DNA of 64,000 nt from Gautieria morchelliformis. Its lineage: Eukaryota; Basidiomycota; Agaricomycetes; Gomphales; Gomphaceae. Where the stretch lies: positions 124,001 through 188,000 of the forward strand of contig WHVA01000006.1 of NCBI GenBank assembly GCA_015179125.1. The letters are read 5' to 3'. Position numbers and translations under genes: made by a program. Shown here in pieces: positions 11,300-24,200 of the stretch; positions within the stretch are counted from its first letter, which is position 1; the number at the start of each line of letters is the position of its first letter. Below the pieces are notes generated by a model. It saw only the letters and a program-made list of their open reading frames with translations, did no database searches and was not told the DNA's origin.

Positions 11300-11794
11300 T
11301 GTAGTAGACAGGAATTATAGGCAGTAGGTATGGACTTGTTGCTCAAAAGAATAGACTAGAAATTAATTCACTCTCTCAGTGAATTTAGTTGTCACTTTAA
11401 ATATATTATACACTACCTAGAAATTAATTCACTACAGAGGATTTCTAGGTCAATAAATCGAAAGAACACTAGACTAATTTACTTGCCTCTCTCAGTGAAT
11501 TTAGTTGTCACTGAGAGAGGGGGAAATCTGTCTCACTGTGCATGTACTACTACCTGGCCCTTTAGCGCCCAAGAGCTCGCGCGTCGAAGTCATTTCAGAC
11601 TCCGCTGGGTGCAGCTTGTGAAAATAGAAATAACAAAATAAAATGGAGAGGTAGGGAGTGACTGGAAAATTTCGAAAATAATCAGAGAAATGGATGCATG
11701 GTACAAGAACAATGTGAGAAGAGATTGGAACACCATACAATAAATCGAATATATTATGCTTGATTTTGGTGCAGGAGCATAAATGCACCCAACA
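11300..11794 (-). repeat. Copia 5' LTR
   Basis: The LTR has TG/CA ends: its U5 end ...CTACTACA lies directly against the primer-binding site. It is longer than its partner because of an internal insertion of about 58 bp that repeats TAGAAATTAATTCACT and CTCTCAGTGAATTTAGTTG from the same LTR. This is most simply explained by template slippage or switching during reverse transcription. Confidence 0.87.
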
Positions 11795-11799
11795 GGGTA

Positions 11800-14700
11800 G
11801 CATTCTGCAGGATGGCTGCGAGGGGGGCATCGTCGAATGTGCTGTTGGGGTTGCGCTTGAGGCTGCATGTGTGTGGGACATGGCGGTGCGAGGAGAACAC
11901 TGAGAACAAGTACAAGTCAGCAGGCGAAACAAACACGGACATGGACATGGTGCAAGGCGACAACAGGTGGGCAGAAAGAGGAAATGGATGCAACTGATGA
12001 GAATGCATTGAGGGAGATGGAGTAAGCAGCGGTGAGATATCATGGATGGCCAAAATGGTCGAGATGCTGCCATACGCTCTGAAGGCTAGTGGTCTGTGGC
12101 AAATGAGTGTGATTACTGTAGTTTGCTTTAGGGATTTTGAGCAGGCAAAAGCTGGGTATAATAGTGGATATCGGAGATTGACAACGAGCCTGTGTCACAT
12201 GACATAGATGTTGGAGCCGCCAATGATACGTCTACATGTAGTCTAAACTGCATGCTCACATATTGGATGTGTTGGTGCAATGGTTCAAAGTGCTGCTGAG
12301 TTATGTAAGTACAATGTTGCTCTGTGCAAGTTTGATTCTGCCTTGGCCATTGAGTTTTGTACTCAAAAAAAATTCTGTTAGTCCATAGTCTCAAAATTTC
12401 GACATATCAGCTGGAGTGCTTGAGTACTTATGATAACAATATAAATTCAATAATATGTTGTAAGTTAATTCTATGTTGTCAATATGTACATGTCAATAAT
12501 GTTGTCCACAACCTGGCTATCCAGTGTAATATCCACACACATAGGTTTGTTGATTCATTTTTTTGTTACATGTAATTTTATGTGGGAAATTCTTTGGTGT
12601 TCCCTGGTCAATATTGTGGATTAATGTCTAAGTGTATTATGGGTTTCCCTATAAGTTACTTGTTTGTATGCCACGAATACGTTTCTGGCACATAAATTTC
12701 CATGAGTTTTAAGCCTAATATTCGTGGAAAATACAAGAGTATATAGTGGATGTGTCAAGTTTTTCCACCCTCTGTACTGGCATATCAGTAACTGGTATAC
12801 TGGGGTTATCCACCATCCACATGTGGGAATACCAGAACACTTGCTTGGCTGTCCACACATTTCACTCATGGATTATCCAAATATTATATGGGGTGTTTTT
12901 TCCCACAGTGCACGGTGGTGTAATTATCAATGTCAGCAGGCGCCAACTGTCCGTTGTCTCTCTGACAACTATGTTGGCTTTTTGAGGATGGAGCAGCGTC
13001 TGCCGAGGGAGTGCCCAAGATATAGCCTTCCCTTGGTGTCTCGGACATGCAAAAGACCGAGGGGACAAAGCACAGCAAAGGTATACTTACTTATAAACCT
13101 GTTGAGCTTCAGAGTTTACTTGGTGTTCTCTCACAATTCAGGTGTTAAAGGTATGTAAGGTATTGATCATGATAATAAAATGCTAATATCAGCTCCTTCA
13201 TGGTATGAAGTCAAATGTTGCGGGCTGCTTAAACAATCTCCAGAACAGGTATCTTCTCACCAATTTAAGAAGGAAGATATGGTGCACATATAGCTTGTCA
13301 ATAATTATTGTCTGCCAATTCCACCTAACTCTCAAAGAGAGACACAGTCAACATAACAACCCCTTGTTATCCTCTCTTTCATTCACCAGCTTCCAAGCAG
13401 CTAGAGGAAGTGTCCACAATGTCATAGTGGCTGAATTTGGGAACCCTCACTTGAGCCAGGATTTTAGTGCTGAGACCTTAGAGCACAATGAGGCTGGGTC
13501 AACTGGAATAGAGTTGGATTGGGCAACGGGATATCCTGGAGATGTAGAAATGGCCAGGCTGATTGTCTCCAGTGAGTAGTTAGCAGCTTATTCAGGCACT
13601 GGTTAATGGTTCAGTAGGATCTGGAAGAACAGCAGAGGTTTAATGATAGCATCCAAGCCAATGCATCATCACCACATTTCCAATACAAACTCCCTAGCAG
13701 AGCAACACACAGCAACTTACATCAACTTATCTTTCTAATCTATTGCAGCCCTTGGAAATTGGTTGTGATAGAAAATGTGGCTATCTGCTCATGCCAAAAA
13801 CCTGTAGATACATATATATTCTATGATGTTTCAAATGTGACTGTGTTCATAATTCATTATTACTGTGCTTACTGAAAATATTGTTCATGTTTTGTTGCTG
13901 GGAGTCAGTGAACTGTGTGCAGAGTAGGCAAGAATAACACAAAGCCACAGACAGTCACACATATAATTCCCCAACAACATGCCGTTGTGGTTGAGGGACA
14001 AACAAACTAGACCAACCTTCCTTCGGGTGCAGAGGGGCAGTCAAGTCACATTGAAGCACAGGGTCAGAAGCAGAGATATTGGAGAAGGACAAACAGCAGA
14101 CAGTTGTGCACATAACCTCTGTTCCACCTTGATCAAAAAAAGAGTGAAAAGTTGGATCTATCAATGGGAGGGGGCATGTCACATCAGACTTTCCCCATAC
14201 ATAGACATCCCTGAAATATAAATGGGGGATGTTTGGGAACATCCTTGAACACATTCAAGAACAGGTCAAGCAGATGGCTGCCGGCCATCAGGCGGACGGA
14301 ACATGGCACCCATTACACTAGACAAGGAGTTACTGGTTTGTGATATCAACATTCGGGTATGGAAACTTTCCCATCCATCGCATCCACACTCCACATAGAC
14401 CCCCACCAGCTCGGATGATGGGTTGCACAAGGGATTGAGCATCCTCACAACAGATGCTGAGACAGTCACAGAGGAAGGAGAGATGGGCTGAAAGGGAGCC
14501 CTCATGTGGTGCTTTATACCAGACACCCTTTGTGTCGTAAAAAGTCATAACACATTTCTTCTACTACTCCCTTCTTGCTTCCTATAACCCTGACAAAACA
14601 TCAAAAACATCATTGCCATTTCAACCCTCACATAACTCCTGACCACACACCACAGACTGCTGGTGATTTCCTCAATGTGCATATACATACTTCCAAGGCG

Positions 14701-15835
14701 AAGCCATCTATCTAACAAGCTGTGGATAGACCTATGACCTAGGATGTATACCCAAGCCTGAAGAGTTCTGATCTGAGGAGTGGTGTGATGGCCTTGCCAT
14801 CACACTTAGAATTTTCTTTCTTTATGTTCATACCTTTCTCATCATCATGTTTCTCTTTCTGATATCAATCACAGACTCTCTCACTATTAATAATTAGATT
14901 GATAGTTACCACAGCAGTTAGTGCATTATACCCCAGATTATTATTCATGTGTTTACCAACTCTCAACCTGAAGCATCTATCACGATAGACACATGTCTTG
15001 TAGATAAATAGCTCAAGTGTAATCATGAACAATCCAGTTATTTTTGAACTCACCCACCTTGAAGATTATTTGGTGTTTATCAACACATATATTGCATATT
15101 TGATGTTCAAGAAACATATACATCTGTGTATTCTCAATCTCTCTACATCTTGACCTCACACTCGATTCGACTTCGATTTGAAGTCTGAATCTTACTCATA
15201 TTCAAACCTATCCTTGATATTCTTAATCTTTTACACTTTGATGATGGGATGGCATGCCACATGCAGGCCGTATTGTGTTCTGGATTGGGAGAGAGAATGT
15301 GTATTTGGGTTGGGTGGCCATTACTAACTCACCCTTTTAAACTCCAGGGAGAGTTGACTAAGGACCTTGTGTGATTTGCTAACTTACACTAGATGGGCTG
15401 GAGGACAGATGATTGATTACAGAAGTTTATTACATGTGCAATATTTATAATACTGCATGTGAAGGGTAATCAAATGCAGGAATGTTCTCAAAACCACCAG
15501 CAAGTCCAACCACTATGGTATTAGGTGCAACATATCTGTGTGTCAATGGTTCCTCTGGCAAAATTATGTTGCCTCTCTGCATCGTGTCCATGATCTACCA
15601 TGCTCAAACCGGCTGAAGTCAAGCTTTGTGGACCCCTTCGTGATGACAGCGGTGTTCGCTGGTCGCCACAAACCTACTTGGGACCAGGGTGGTATCCAGA
15701 ATAAAAGTTCTGAGGGCGAATTAAGGAGCCAGCCATTTTCCAGCCGTGAGTCATTACAAAACCCAGTCGACTTGGCTTTGGCTGTGCAAAGGATATCAGC
15801 ATATTCTGCCATGCTCAGACAAACCAAGGTAACAG
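11800..15835. other. AT-rich gene-poor region
   Basis: I see no gene I can name. Open frames at 13205-13579 (+), 13955-14254 (-) and 14266-14548 (-) are short, AT-rich and lack motifs. The only structured element is the fragment at 12909-13085, which has a diverged copy at 23668-23850. The rest looks like intergenic or old transposon sequence. Confidence 0.5.
12909..13085 (-). repeat. Dispersed coding-like fragment, copy 1
   Basis: About 175 bp here are similar to 23668-23850. In both, one minus-strand frame stays open and conserves the peptide ETPREGYILGTPSADAAPSS and a following acidic stretch (QSAPADIDND in copy 2). Similarity stops abruptly on both sides, as for a captured exon or gene fragment. 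I do not recognise the family. Confidence 0.6.
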
Positions 15836-18800
15836 CTACTGACTATCTTCTTGACCTGTGTATGGGCACGGACCAATGATGGGGGCTTCCGCATCCCACA
15901 CACGGATTGTCTTGTCACCAGACCCTGCGACAACGCCGTTGCCGTCATGCGAGAACGCCACCGATGCGATGTCGGAGGTGTGGCCTTCGAATGGTGCTGA
16001 AACGAGCTCCCCGGTGTCTGCATTCCACACACGGATCGTCATGTCATAAGACCCGGAGACGATGCGCTTGCCGTCATGCGAGAACGCCACCGACGTGACC
16101 CAGTCGGTGTGGCCTTCGAATGGTGCTGAAATGACCTCCCCGGTGTCTGCATTCCACACACGGATCGTGTGGTCTGCAGACCCAGAGACGATGCGCTTGC
16201 CGTCCTGCGAGAATGCCACCGACATGACCCTGCTAATGTGGCCTTCAAATGGTGCTGAAATGCCCTCACCGGTGTCTGCACTCCACACACGGATCGTGTT
16301 CTCACGAGACCCGGAGACGATGCGCTTGTCATCGTGCGAGAACGCCACCGATGTGACCCCGTCGGTGTGGCCTTTGAATGGTGATGAAATGCCCTCCCCG
16401 GTGCCTGCATTCCACACGCGGATCGTTTTGTCATAAGACCCAGAGACGATGCGCTTGCCGTCATGCGAGAACGCCACCGACGTGACCCAGTCGGTGTGAC
16501 CTTCGAATGGTGCTGAAATGCACTCCCCGGTGCCTGCATTCCATACACGAATCGTGTTGTCATAAGACCCAGAGACGATGCGCTTGCCGTCATGCGAGAA
16601 TTCCACCGACGTGACCCAGTTGGTGTGGCCTTCGAATGGTGCTGAAATGACCTCCCCGGTGTCTGCATTCCACACACGGATCGTGTGGTCTGCAGACCCA
16701 GAGACGATGCGCTTGCCGTCTGGCGAGAATGCCACCGACATGACCCAGCTAATGTGGCCTTCGAATGGTGCTGAAATGCCCTCACCGGTGTCTGCATTCC
16801 ACACACGGATCGTGTGGTCATGAGACCCGGAGACGATGCGCTCACCATCATGCGAGAATGCCACCGACGTGACCCGGCGGGTGTGGCTGTCAAATGGTGC
16901 TGAAATGCCCGCCTCGGTGCCTGCATTCCACACACGAATCGTGCGGTCATGAGACCCGGAGACGATGCGCTTGCCGTCATGCGAGAATGCCACCGACGTG
17001 ACCCAGTCGGTGTGGCCTTCGAATGGTGCTGAAATGCCCTCCCCGGTGTCTGCATTCCACACACGGATCGTGTGGTCTGCAGACCCGGAGACGATACGCT
17101 TGCCGTCCTGCGTGAATGCAACCGACGTGACCCAGTTGGTGTGGCCGCCGAATGGTACTGAAATGCCCTCCCCGGTGTCTGCATTCCACACACGGATCGT
17201 CTTTTCATCAGACCGGGAGACGCTGCGCTTGCCGTCATGCGAGAATACCACCGACATGACCCAGTCGGTGTGGCCTTCGAATGGTGCCGAAATGGGCTCC
17301 CCGGTGTCTGCATTCCACACACGGATCGTGTGATCTGCAGACCCGGAGACGATACGCTTGCTGTCATTCGAGAACGCCACCGATGCGATGTCGGAGGTGT
17401 GGCCTTCGAATGGTGCTGAAATGAGCTCCCGGGTGTCTGCATTCCACACACGGATCGTGTTGTCATTAGACCCGGAGACGATGCGCTTGCCGTCATGCGA
17501 GAACGCCACCGACGTGACCCCGTAGGTGTGGCCTTCGAATGGTGCTGAAATGACCTCCCCGGTGTCTGCATTCCAGACACGGATCGTGTGGTCTGCAGAC
17601 CCGGAGACGATACGCTTGCTGTCATTCGAGAACGCCACCGATGCGATGTCGGAGGTGTGGCCTTCGAATGGTGCTGAAACGAGCGCCCCGTTGTCTGCAT
17701 TCCACACACGGATCGTCATGTCATAAGACCCGGAGACGATGCGCTTGCCGTCATGCGAGAACGCCACCGACGTGACCCCATAGGTGTGGCCTTCGAATGG
17801 TGCTGAAATGAGCTCCCCGGTATCTGCATTCCACACACGGATCGTCTTGTCATGAGACCCGGAGACGATGCGCTTGCCGTCCTGCGAGAATGCCACCGAC
17901 GTGACCCAGGCGGTGTGGCCTTCCAGAACGGACTGAATGGGTAGCCACGTCGTCGCTTTCCCGGTCTCAATGCTGAGTAGTCGTGGAAATCGTGGGAGGT
18001 AAGTCTCAGATAGTTTTGACCTTTCAGGTGCAAACGGGAGTGCCGACAGATAGAGATGGGGAGCACTCTGAGAGATTACGCTCCCAAACGCAGCTACAAA
18101 ATTGCGGGTATCTGTCACGAATGCTGTTATATCATTATCCTGGAGTTCATTAAACTCATGTCAGAACTTGTCTATCAAGACATACCACTTGAGCACTTAC
18201 CTGGCTCCACACAGCTATTGATGAGAGGGCTGCCGATACGACGGGTACCTTCTTGAGCAAACTCAAAACTTCCAGCCAGTAGAGTAGACTAGTCTCAAAA
18301 AACTCCCTGACTTTTGTACCTATATCAGGCATAAAAGTCGTGACAGAAACATGGTCCGCCCAGAAACGGCAAGAGTAGGAAAGTTGTGATGATATGTACT
18401 TCTTGATCTGTGCCGGCAAGTCGACAACATCGTTGTTGCAGAGGTGAGAAGTTTCAAGCTGACAAATGTTGAAACAAAGTTCATCCCTCATTATGCGCAA
18501 GGATGAGAGCGCAAGGCCGTCATGGTGTAAAGATGTGTCGATGTAGTATGGTCCGCCCCGGCTGCGATCTGTCAAGAAGTCACGAAAGGAGGCGTGTAGC
18601 AGACTGATTGTGCCAGATTCTTGAGAAGGAAGGCTCAGCAGAGCGCCCATAGGTCCAACTATATCATGAACCTCGGTACCCGAGTCGTCTTCCTTGCACA
18701 ATTTCTGCAGGGCAGACATCGAGAGCGGTTCTCTGGCGGCAAGCATGCAGCCCATCACCAAGTGAAAGCGATGCCTGAAATCGTCCTCATCCACCAAGTC

Positions 18801-21200
18801 ATTGTCATCACCGAATATTTGCTTGAGAACACCGTGATATAGCTGATCCAGCCCACTGAGGTTCTTGACCAAAAGTCTCTGGAGCTGGTTAACAGGATCC
18901 CGACCATACTTCCCATCTCCTTTGACAAATCGACAAGCAGTGGACGCCCACTGAAAGTGACCCTCTGCTTTCTCGACTAATAATCGACACCAGCCATAGT
19001 TAGGCCATTTACGCTCGAGGGCCGTAATGTGACCTAGTTGGTCTCTCACAAAGCGAGAGACGTCATCGGCAGGGTTGGGGTCAATATCCCTTATGGACCT
19101 GGACAGCACATGCTTCTTCCTAAGAAGGGCGTCCCGTATGTCTTTTTCGGCACGTGAAGTGATAAGAAGGCGGAGATTAGACGGCAATTTTGCTGCTTCA
19201 CCGCCGAGGACAGACAAGAGACCCTTGCGAGATTCCTCGTCCCCGCTCTCATCCAATGCATCAATAACCATCACCGTCGGTCCAACGGTGGTTAGACCCT
19301 GAGCGGGACCTAGAATGAACTTCTCGAACTGCACACTAGGCACGAATGTGGTCCGAAGTTCTCGCTGCTCCCGAACCACTTTCAATAACGACGCTTTGCG
19401 TTCTGGATCTAGATCAGCCAGACCACGAGCAATTGTGCTGAAGACGTTTTTGGGGGAGCGTTCTGCCTGATGAGCACGGTCAAAACAGTACGACGATCCA
19501 AGACGTTTGAGCCTGCCAAATCGTCGAGCGACCTCGTGAGCAATTGCAGATTTGCCAGCACCCGCGACATCGTTCAAGAAAAATATCCGGGGGGTGTCGT
19601 CGCTATCCTGGTTGACCCAATCGCAGATCTCCCCAACAACTTTCTCGCGAGTACCCTGCAGACAGCCTTTTTTAGGATCGCAACCAGCTCCCGCTGCGTA
19701 GGGCATGTCATTAAGCTGAACTGCGCCAGCTGGTAGCAAGGTGTATTAGGCTCGGCAAATGTCTCAAACCAGAAAACTCACAGATGTCGCCGACAGCCTC
19801 TAGAACACGCAGTACCTTGATTTCGGTATGAATGACGGCGTGTTCCTGTAACGCCACCCTGAGTGTGTTGAAGGTTTGCTGGTATTGTGTGACCGTGGTG
19901 TCGACATCCGACCGTAGATTCTTCGCGGTTCTTTTCCCTGAACAAAGATCATCAGTATGGCCATCTGATACACTGGGTCCAACATACAGAAGTTCATGTC
20001 TTTAGCATAGTCGCGGATAAAGTAACTACACTCGAGCGTTTGACTCGTCAAGGATATGATAAGTGGCTTTTGCGATTCAATTTCCTTCAACGGCTCTGCC
20101 AAGTGGACGAACGCATAGGTGTCTCCAATGAGTTTCGCCAGCTCATTAATGCTATTGTCCCGGTCCCTCTGAGCAATGATCGTCTGGGCCAGTCAGATAT
20201 GTCAACTCAGCGGGTGCATGGGACAGATCTACCTTTTGCACACTAGACAGGATAGACCATGCCATTTTCGCGTAAGGATGGACCTATAATCAAGCAAAGC
20301 GTGTACACGAGATGACCTGGGAGACCGTCGACATTTGAACCATACCTCGGAGATCCCGTCCACTATCTCAGTAAACAGCTTGATCTTGTCCAGGAGTGGA
20401 TCCCAAGCCGCCATTGTCGAGATGACTGTATTATTGGTGGTGGAAATGACATTCCCTGCATCAATAACTCGGGACGGCGCGGGGTTCGTATTTTCGACCA
20501 CTTTCGTTTCGCTGACTGCTTCGTTCAACTGGCCTTCCAGCGCCTCGTCCGACGTCCCGAAAGACGCGATGGTAAACTCTAGGTCAGTCTGAACATCATG
20601 CATGTTCCCTGCCTTATCGCATATACGCAATTTGCGACGAACGCCCCCTGTGTTCAATGATTACGCGTGCATTCAGCCGTTGAGCGAAAAGGACTAACCT
20701 GCAGTTGCTCCTTCTGCAAGCAGCAACTCGACCCTTTCCTTCGCACCGCCAATGTAATCATCACTACCAATTGTATGATGCCTGTAGACTTCGATTCCTA
20801 ATACGGAACCCCCATGCAAGTCGTTGCTGGGCATGGATTTAAGATCGCTTGAGGATAATAACACTGGAATTAAACGAACAAATAGAATGACTCATTCCAC
20901 GAGGCAGCATTGCCTCTCGCGGATACGGCAGTCTTCTTGGCATCCTCATCGACAAAGAGTCTCACGTAGTATTTGCCAGGACATTTGCCGAAAAGTCCGA
21001 TATTGGGATGGTGTTTGCATTTCAAGTCTGTGGTCGACCGTCAAGAGTCAGTATACGACGGACGCAAACGAAAGAGTCCTCCCTGCAACTTTGATTGCTG
21101 CAGGAATACTTCGGGGTGGAGAGTGAGCAGTTGGCTCACTAGAAAAGTGATCGTGGACTTACGCTACTGTGGCCTTATCGTTGCACTTAACGTTGTTCAT
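15836..21200 (-). CDS. C2-NACHT-WD40 NLR-like STAND protein
   Basis: Exons inferred from splice signals and reading frame are 20880-21027, 20699-20826, 20346-20647, 20233-20283, 19988-20183, 19782-19937, 18201-19729 and 15836-18139. The 5' end is uncertain; an ATG at 21200 is one candidate. The N-terminus is C2-like (GKYYVRLFVDEDAKKTAV, SWNESFYF, GSDDYIGG). A linker of the type common in Agaricomycete NACHT proteins follows (AWDPLLDKIKLFTEIVDG, VHPYAKMAWS, ECSYFIRDYAKD). NACHT has Walker A DVAGAGKSAI and Walker B VMVIDALDES. The C-terminus is about 15 WD40 repeats. Family knowledge: fungal NACHT-WD40 STAND proteins act in non-self recognition and cell-death signalling, with WD repeats as the sensor and nucleotide-dependent oligomerisation. 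The frame is intact through all exons I could join, so it is probably functional. Ligand and output are unknown; the C2-like module suggests membrane or lipid targeting (inference). Confidence 0.9.
15900..17940 (-). repeat. WD40 tandem array, ~15 units of 129 bp
   Basis: Each unit is 43 codons with the core TIRVWNADTGE..ISAPFEGH...V.SVAFS.DGKRIVSGS. Most core positions are identical between units. Variation concentrates at the residues after GHT (AW, YG, SD, DW, NW, RR), after GS (HD, YD, AD, ND), before TIRVW (K, M, H, N, R), and after GE. Conserved scaffolds with a few variable surface positions are the pattern reported for Podospora HET-D/HET-E type WD repeats. The near-identity at DNA level implies recent homogenisation. 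Confidence 0.93.
18140..18200 (-). other. 61-nt intron between NACHT and WD40 exons
   Basis: The donor GTAAGT and acceptor CTCCAG join SSIAVWSQ to DNDITAFVTDTRNF in frame. This places the NACHT and WD40 blocks in one gene. Confidence 0.85.
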
Positions 21201-24200
21201 TGTTCGCAGTGTACGAGGTGGGCGGTAGGCTGAAAATGACGACGAGAGGTACCGCATGGCATCGAAGCCTGCAGCTCCCACCTGTTCCCGGCGTCCAGGC
21301 GAGATTAACGCGAAGTGAAAGGTCACATTTCAGTTTTAGTAACATAGAAAATTAAATTCTTATTGGCTTATTATTAGGAGATGGACATATCTCTCAAAGG
21401 TCTGTTAAAGGCAACTGTAGATTTATTTTCGGACAAAGTGCTATGCGGAAACAGCATATTTCCACGTACCTCTTTAAGAAATTCTGTTCCCCAGATTTTT
21501 TTACCTAAATTAAAAATCTGGACAGATAAGCATTCTAAGATGAAGCGCTCGTCGGTGTGGCTCAGTCTCCATAGGTACTCGGCCGTCATCGTAAGTACAG
21601 CTGGTCCGTGTCTCAGAGGCAACGCGACTACATATTGTCGTGCGGACAAGGCAAGAAATCACGTGAGTTGGATGGCTGTTTGACGCGTGACTGGAAGTCA
21701 CACGCCCTCGTAACGCTCGTCTTTTTTTTTTTCCTCATTGTATTCGACTACGCTCGCATTCAGCGCATTCCCTATGTAGTCTCTCGGCAGCCCACCGTAT
21801 TGCCCATCATTTTGTCGTTCCCCCGATGCGCGTCTTCTCGTACCCTCTGATTTCCCCAGCCTTCCACAACGGACAGACCTTGGTATCGGTACGTATGTTG
21901 AGGGTGAAATAAATATTACTTCGACGGGGGCAGAAAAATGACGCCCTTAAAATGGTGCCGTGCCAACAGGTATAGCATATTCACTTCTGGTGTCTACAAT
22001 CATGTCTGGGTAGGCTGCTTCGTCATATCCCTCTAACAATGTTGTAGGTACGGGAATAGTGTCTCGAATGACCTGGTACCATGAATGACAGGTTTCTTGA
22101 ACATGATGACCTTAATTTCCAGTGGGTGATTAATAACTTCAGTCCAATTCTCGATTGAGTCTTCAGAATGCTTAATCCGTGTTTTACATATCCCCGGCTT
22201 TGCGCATCAGGTATACCATCATCACATGGAGAAATTTACCCCTGCATTTATAAACACATGTGCCGGTGAAGGCGAATTCGTCGCTGCAGACCGTGCGCTA
22301 CACTTCACCGCTTCCTAATACTGCGCATATTAAGTAACGTCTATAGATTCACGTTACCCTCTAGGCGGCTGATCCCAAATCATACTGGAAATCTCGAAAG
22401 TGCCGCCCCCCCCCATCCACACCCCCGCGCCATTTCATGGTGAACCCGACGATATCGTGACCAGAAGCCCTTGTGCTAGGCCCCGGCGATTGGCGAGCTG
22501 ACCTTGAAGATCCTGTGCGTATGGTCGAAATGGTACAGTATAATCGTTCAAGGATACTGCAGGTGAGGTGTTTATTGCTTGTGGATGTACGGACCAAGGA
22601 TCGACGTCTCTGGACCGTCGACTTCGCCAGCTCCTGCGCATACTCCTGACGCGGACACCGCTATGAGATCCCGTGAGATACTAGTGCTTTGGTCGACCTA
22701 CCTGATCTTGGAACTGGACGCATTAGGCTACGATGAAGTTAGGGCGTTTGCACCCCTGTCGTGTCGATACCTAATGGCTAGCGCCAACTCGAACACTTCA
22801 CATTTCCATACACAAGAGTGTCATCCGGTTGCCAACTCATCCTACCGAATCTCATGTAGTTTGTCCTATCTTCCCACAAACTTGTTCCTGCGCGTAGCAG
22901 CAACGCCTTGACGCTGTATCAAGCTAACTGGAATCCTGCTATCGGTTCTGCTCTGGCTGGGAGTGCCGTCCCGACTCTGACGAAGGAAGAAAGTGTTCTA
23001 TCGAAAAGGCACGTACTGGACATCCCCCGATATCGTTGGATTTGTGCCAGCCGGCATCTGTGACATTGCGGAGCCATTGTTGCATTGCAGCCAGCTGGGC
23101 CTGCTGTTGTCCCTGACCTTTGAATTCACTCTGTTGTCAGGAATGTCCTCTCAGGTTGCTGGAGGCTGAAATGCTAGCCGGAGTTAACGGAGCCATGCGT
23201 TATGGCCAGGCTGATTAAATAATTGCTGAGCTGTCGACCAAAAAGTGAGAGTGGCGTTTAGTCGCTTTGAAAGGGGAGGGGGCGGGCGGGCCGAAAGACT
23301 TAAGGGGTGCGTGGGGTTGGGACAGGTTGGTCGTGGATCTGATATTAGCCTGTGCAAGACTACGCGCGGAGAAGTTTGCGTGCATGGAAAGGGGCTCAGC
23401 CAGGCCGGTTTATGTGGGAGTCCGAGCCTCTGTATTTTTTTTCGTTGAAGTGTTTATGGTATGGGGGTCAGATGGCGAGCTCGTACGGCGCCGGGATGCT
23501 GATAATGGTGACTGGAATGTCGCCACACTGGTGGACATGCACGAAGGCCTGCAAGCTGAGGCAGGGTCAACCTTGGCAATGGTGTCAGATATCTGGGTAA
23601 AACGGACATCGGCCAAGTCCAATTTCAGCTCGACGGCGACCTGGCCTTGTGGTGTCGACAGACATGTCACGGTGGCGTCATTATCAATGTCGGCGGGCGC
23701 CGACTGTCCGTCGTCTCTCTGGCGACTATGTTGTCTTTTTGAGGATGGAGCAGCGTCGGCCGAGGGAGTGCCCAAGATATAGACTTCCCTTGGTGTCTCG
23801 GGTGTCTCGAACGATCCGATGCAAAAGACCGAGGGGACAAGGCAAAGGTCCGTGATGACTTCAAGGTGCATGCAGACGGGGCTCTCTGTGTTGCTCGCCA
23901 CCGCTGCAAATTTACTGTGGACGAAGTATTGAGTCTAGACTTGACACTGTTATACAAAGACCGGCGGTAGAGGTCAATATTCGCTCGCTGTGCAGCCAAA
24001 CACACTGTGAGATCAGGGACACCTGCAGATTCGAGTCAGCGGCAAGTGTGGGCTTTGTGCATGAGTTCGTTATGCAAATGGTGTTGTTGCTGCTAACAGT
24101 GTGGTCCAGCAGCATGCTATCCTGCTAAGCCATGCCTTATCCGATCCCAAGCTTGAACTCGCCAGTGATGCAGGGAGCCGCACAAAATCACTTCATGGCC

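Larger units (their letters stand above)
6668..11794 (-). mobile_element. Ty1/Copia retrotransposon with two LTRs
   Basis: The 5' LTR is 11300-11794 and the 3' LTR 6668-7073. They flank an internal region encoding gag, protease, integrase, RT and RNase H in Copia order (integrase before RT). The whole is bracketed by a perfect 5-bp duplication GGGTA (6663-6667 and 11795-11799). A purine tract (AAGCTTGAGGGGGCG, minus strand, 7074-7088) precedes the 3' LTR. The ORF has a gag frameshift and several TGA stops, so it is non-autonomous now. The 5' LTR carries about 58 extra bp (roughly 11370-11427) built from copies of its own neighbouring sequence. Confidence 0.93.

Noticed and set aside
16039-17726. 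Long open frames in other frames and on the opposite strand of the WD40 array
   Set aside because: The 129-bp unit is a multiple of three, so stop-free shadows recur in alternate frames. Their sequences are repetitive artefacts of the WD40 code.
15900-17940. CRISPR-like array
   Set aside because: The repeats are 129-bp coding WD40 units with no spacers.
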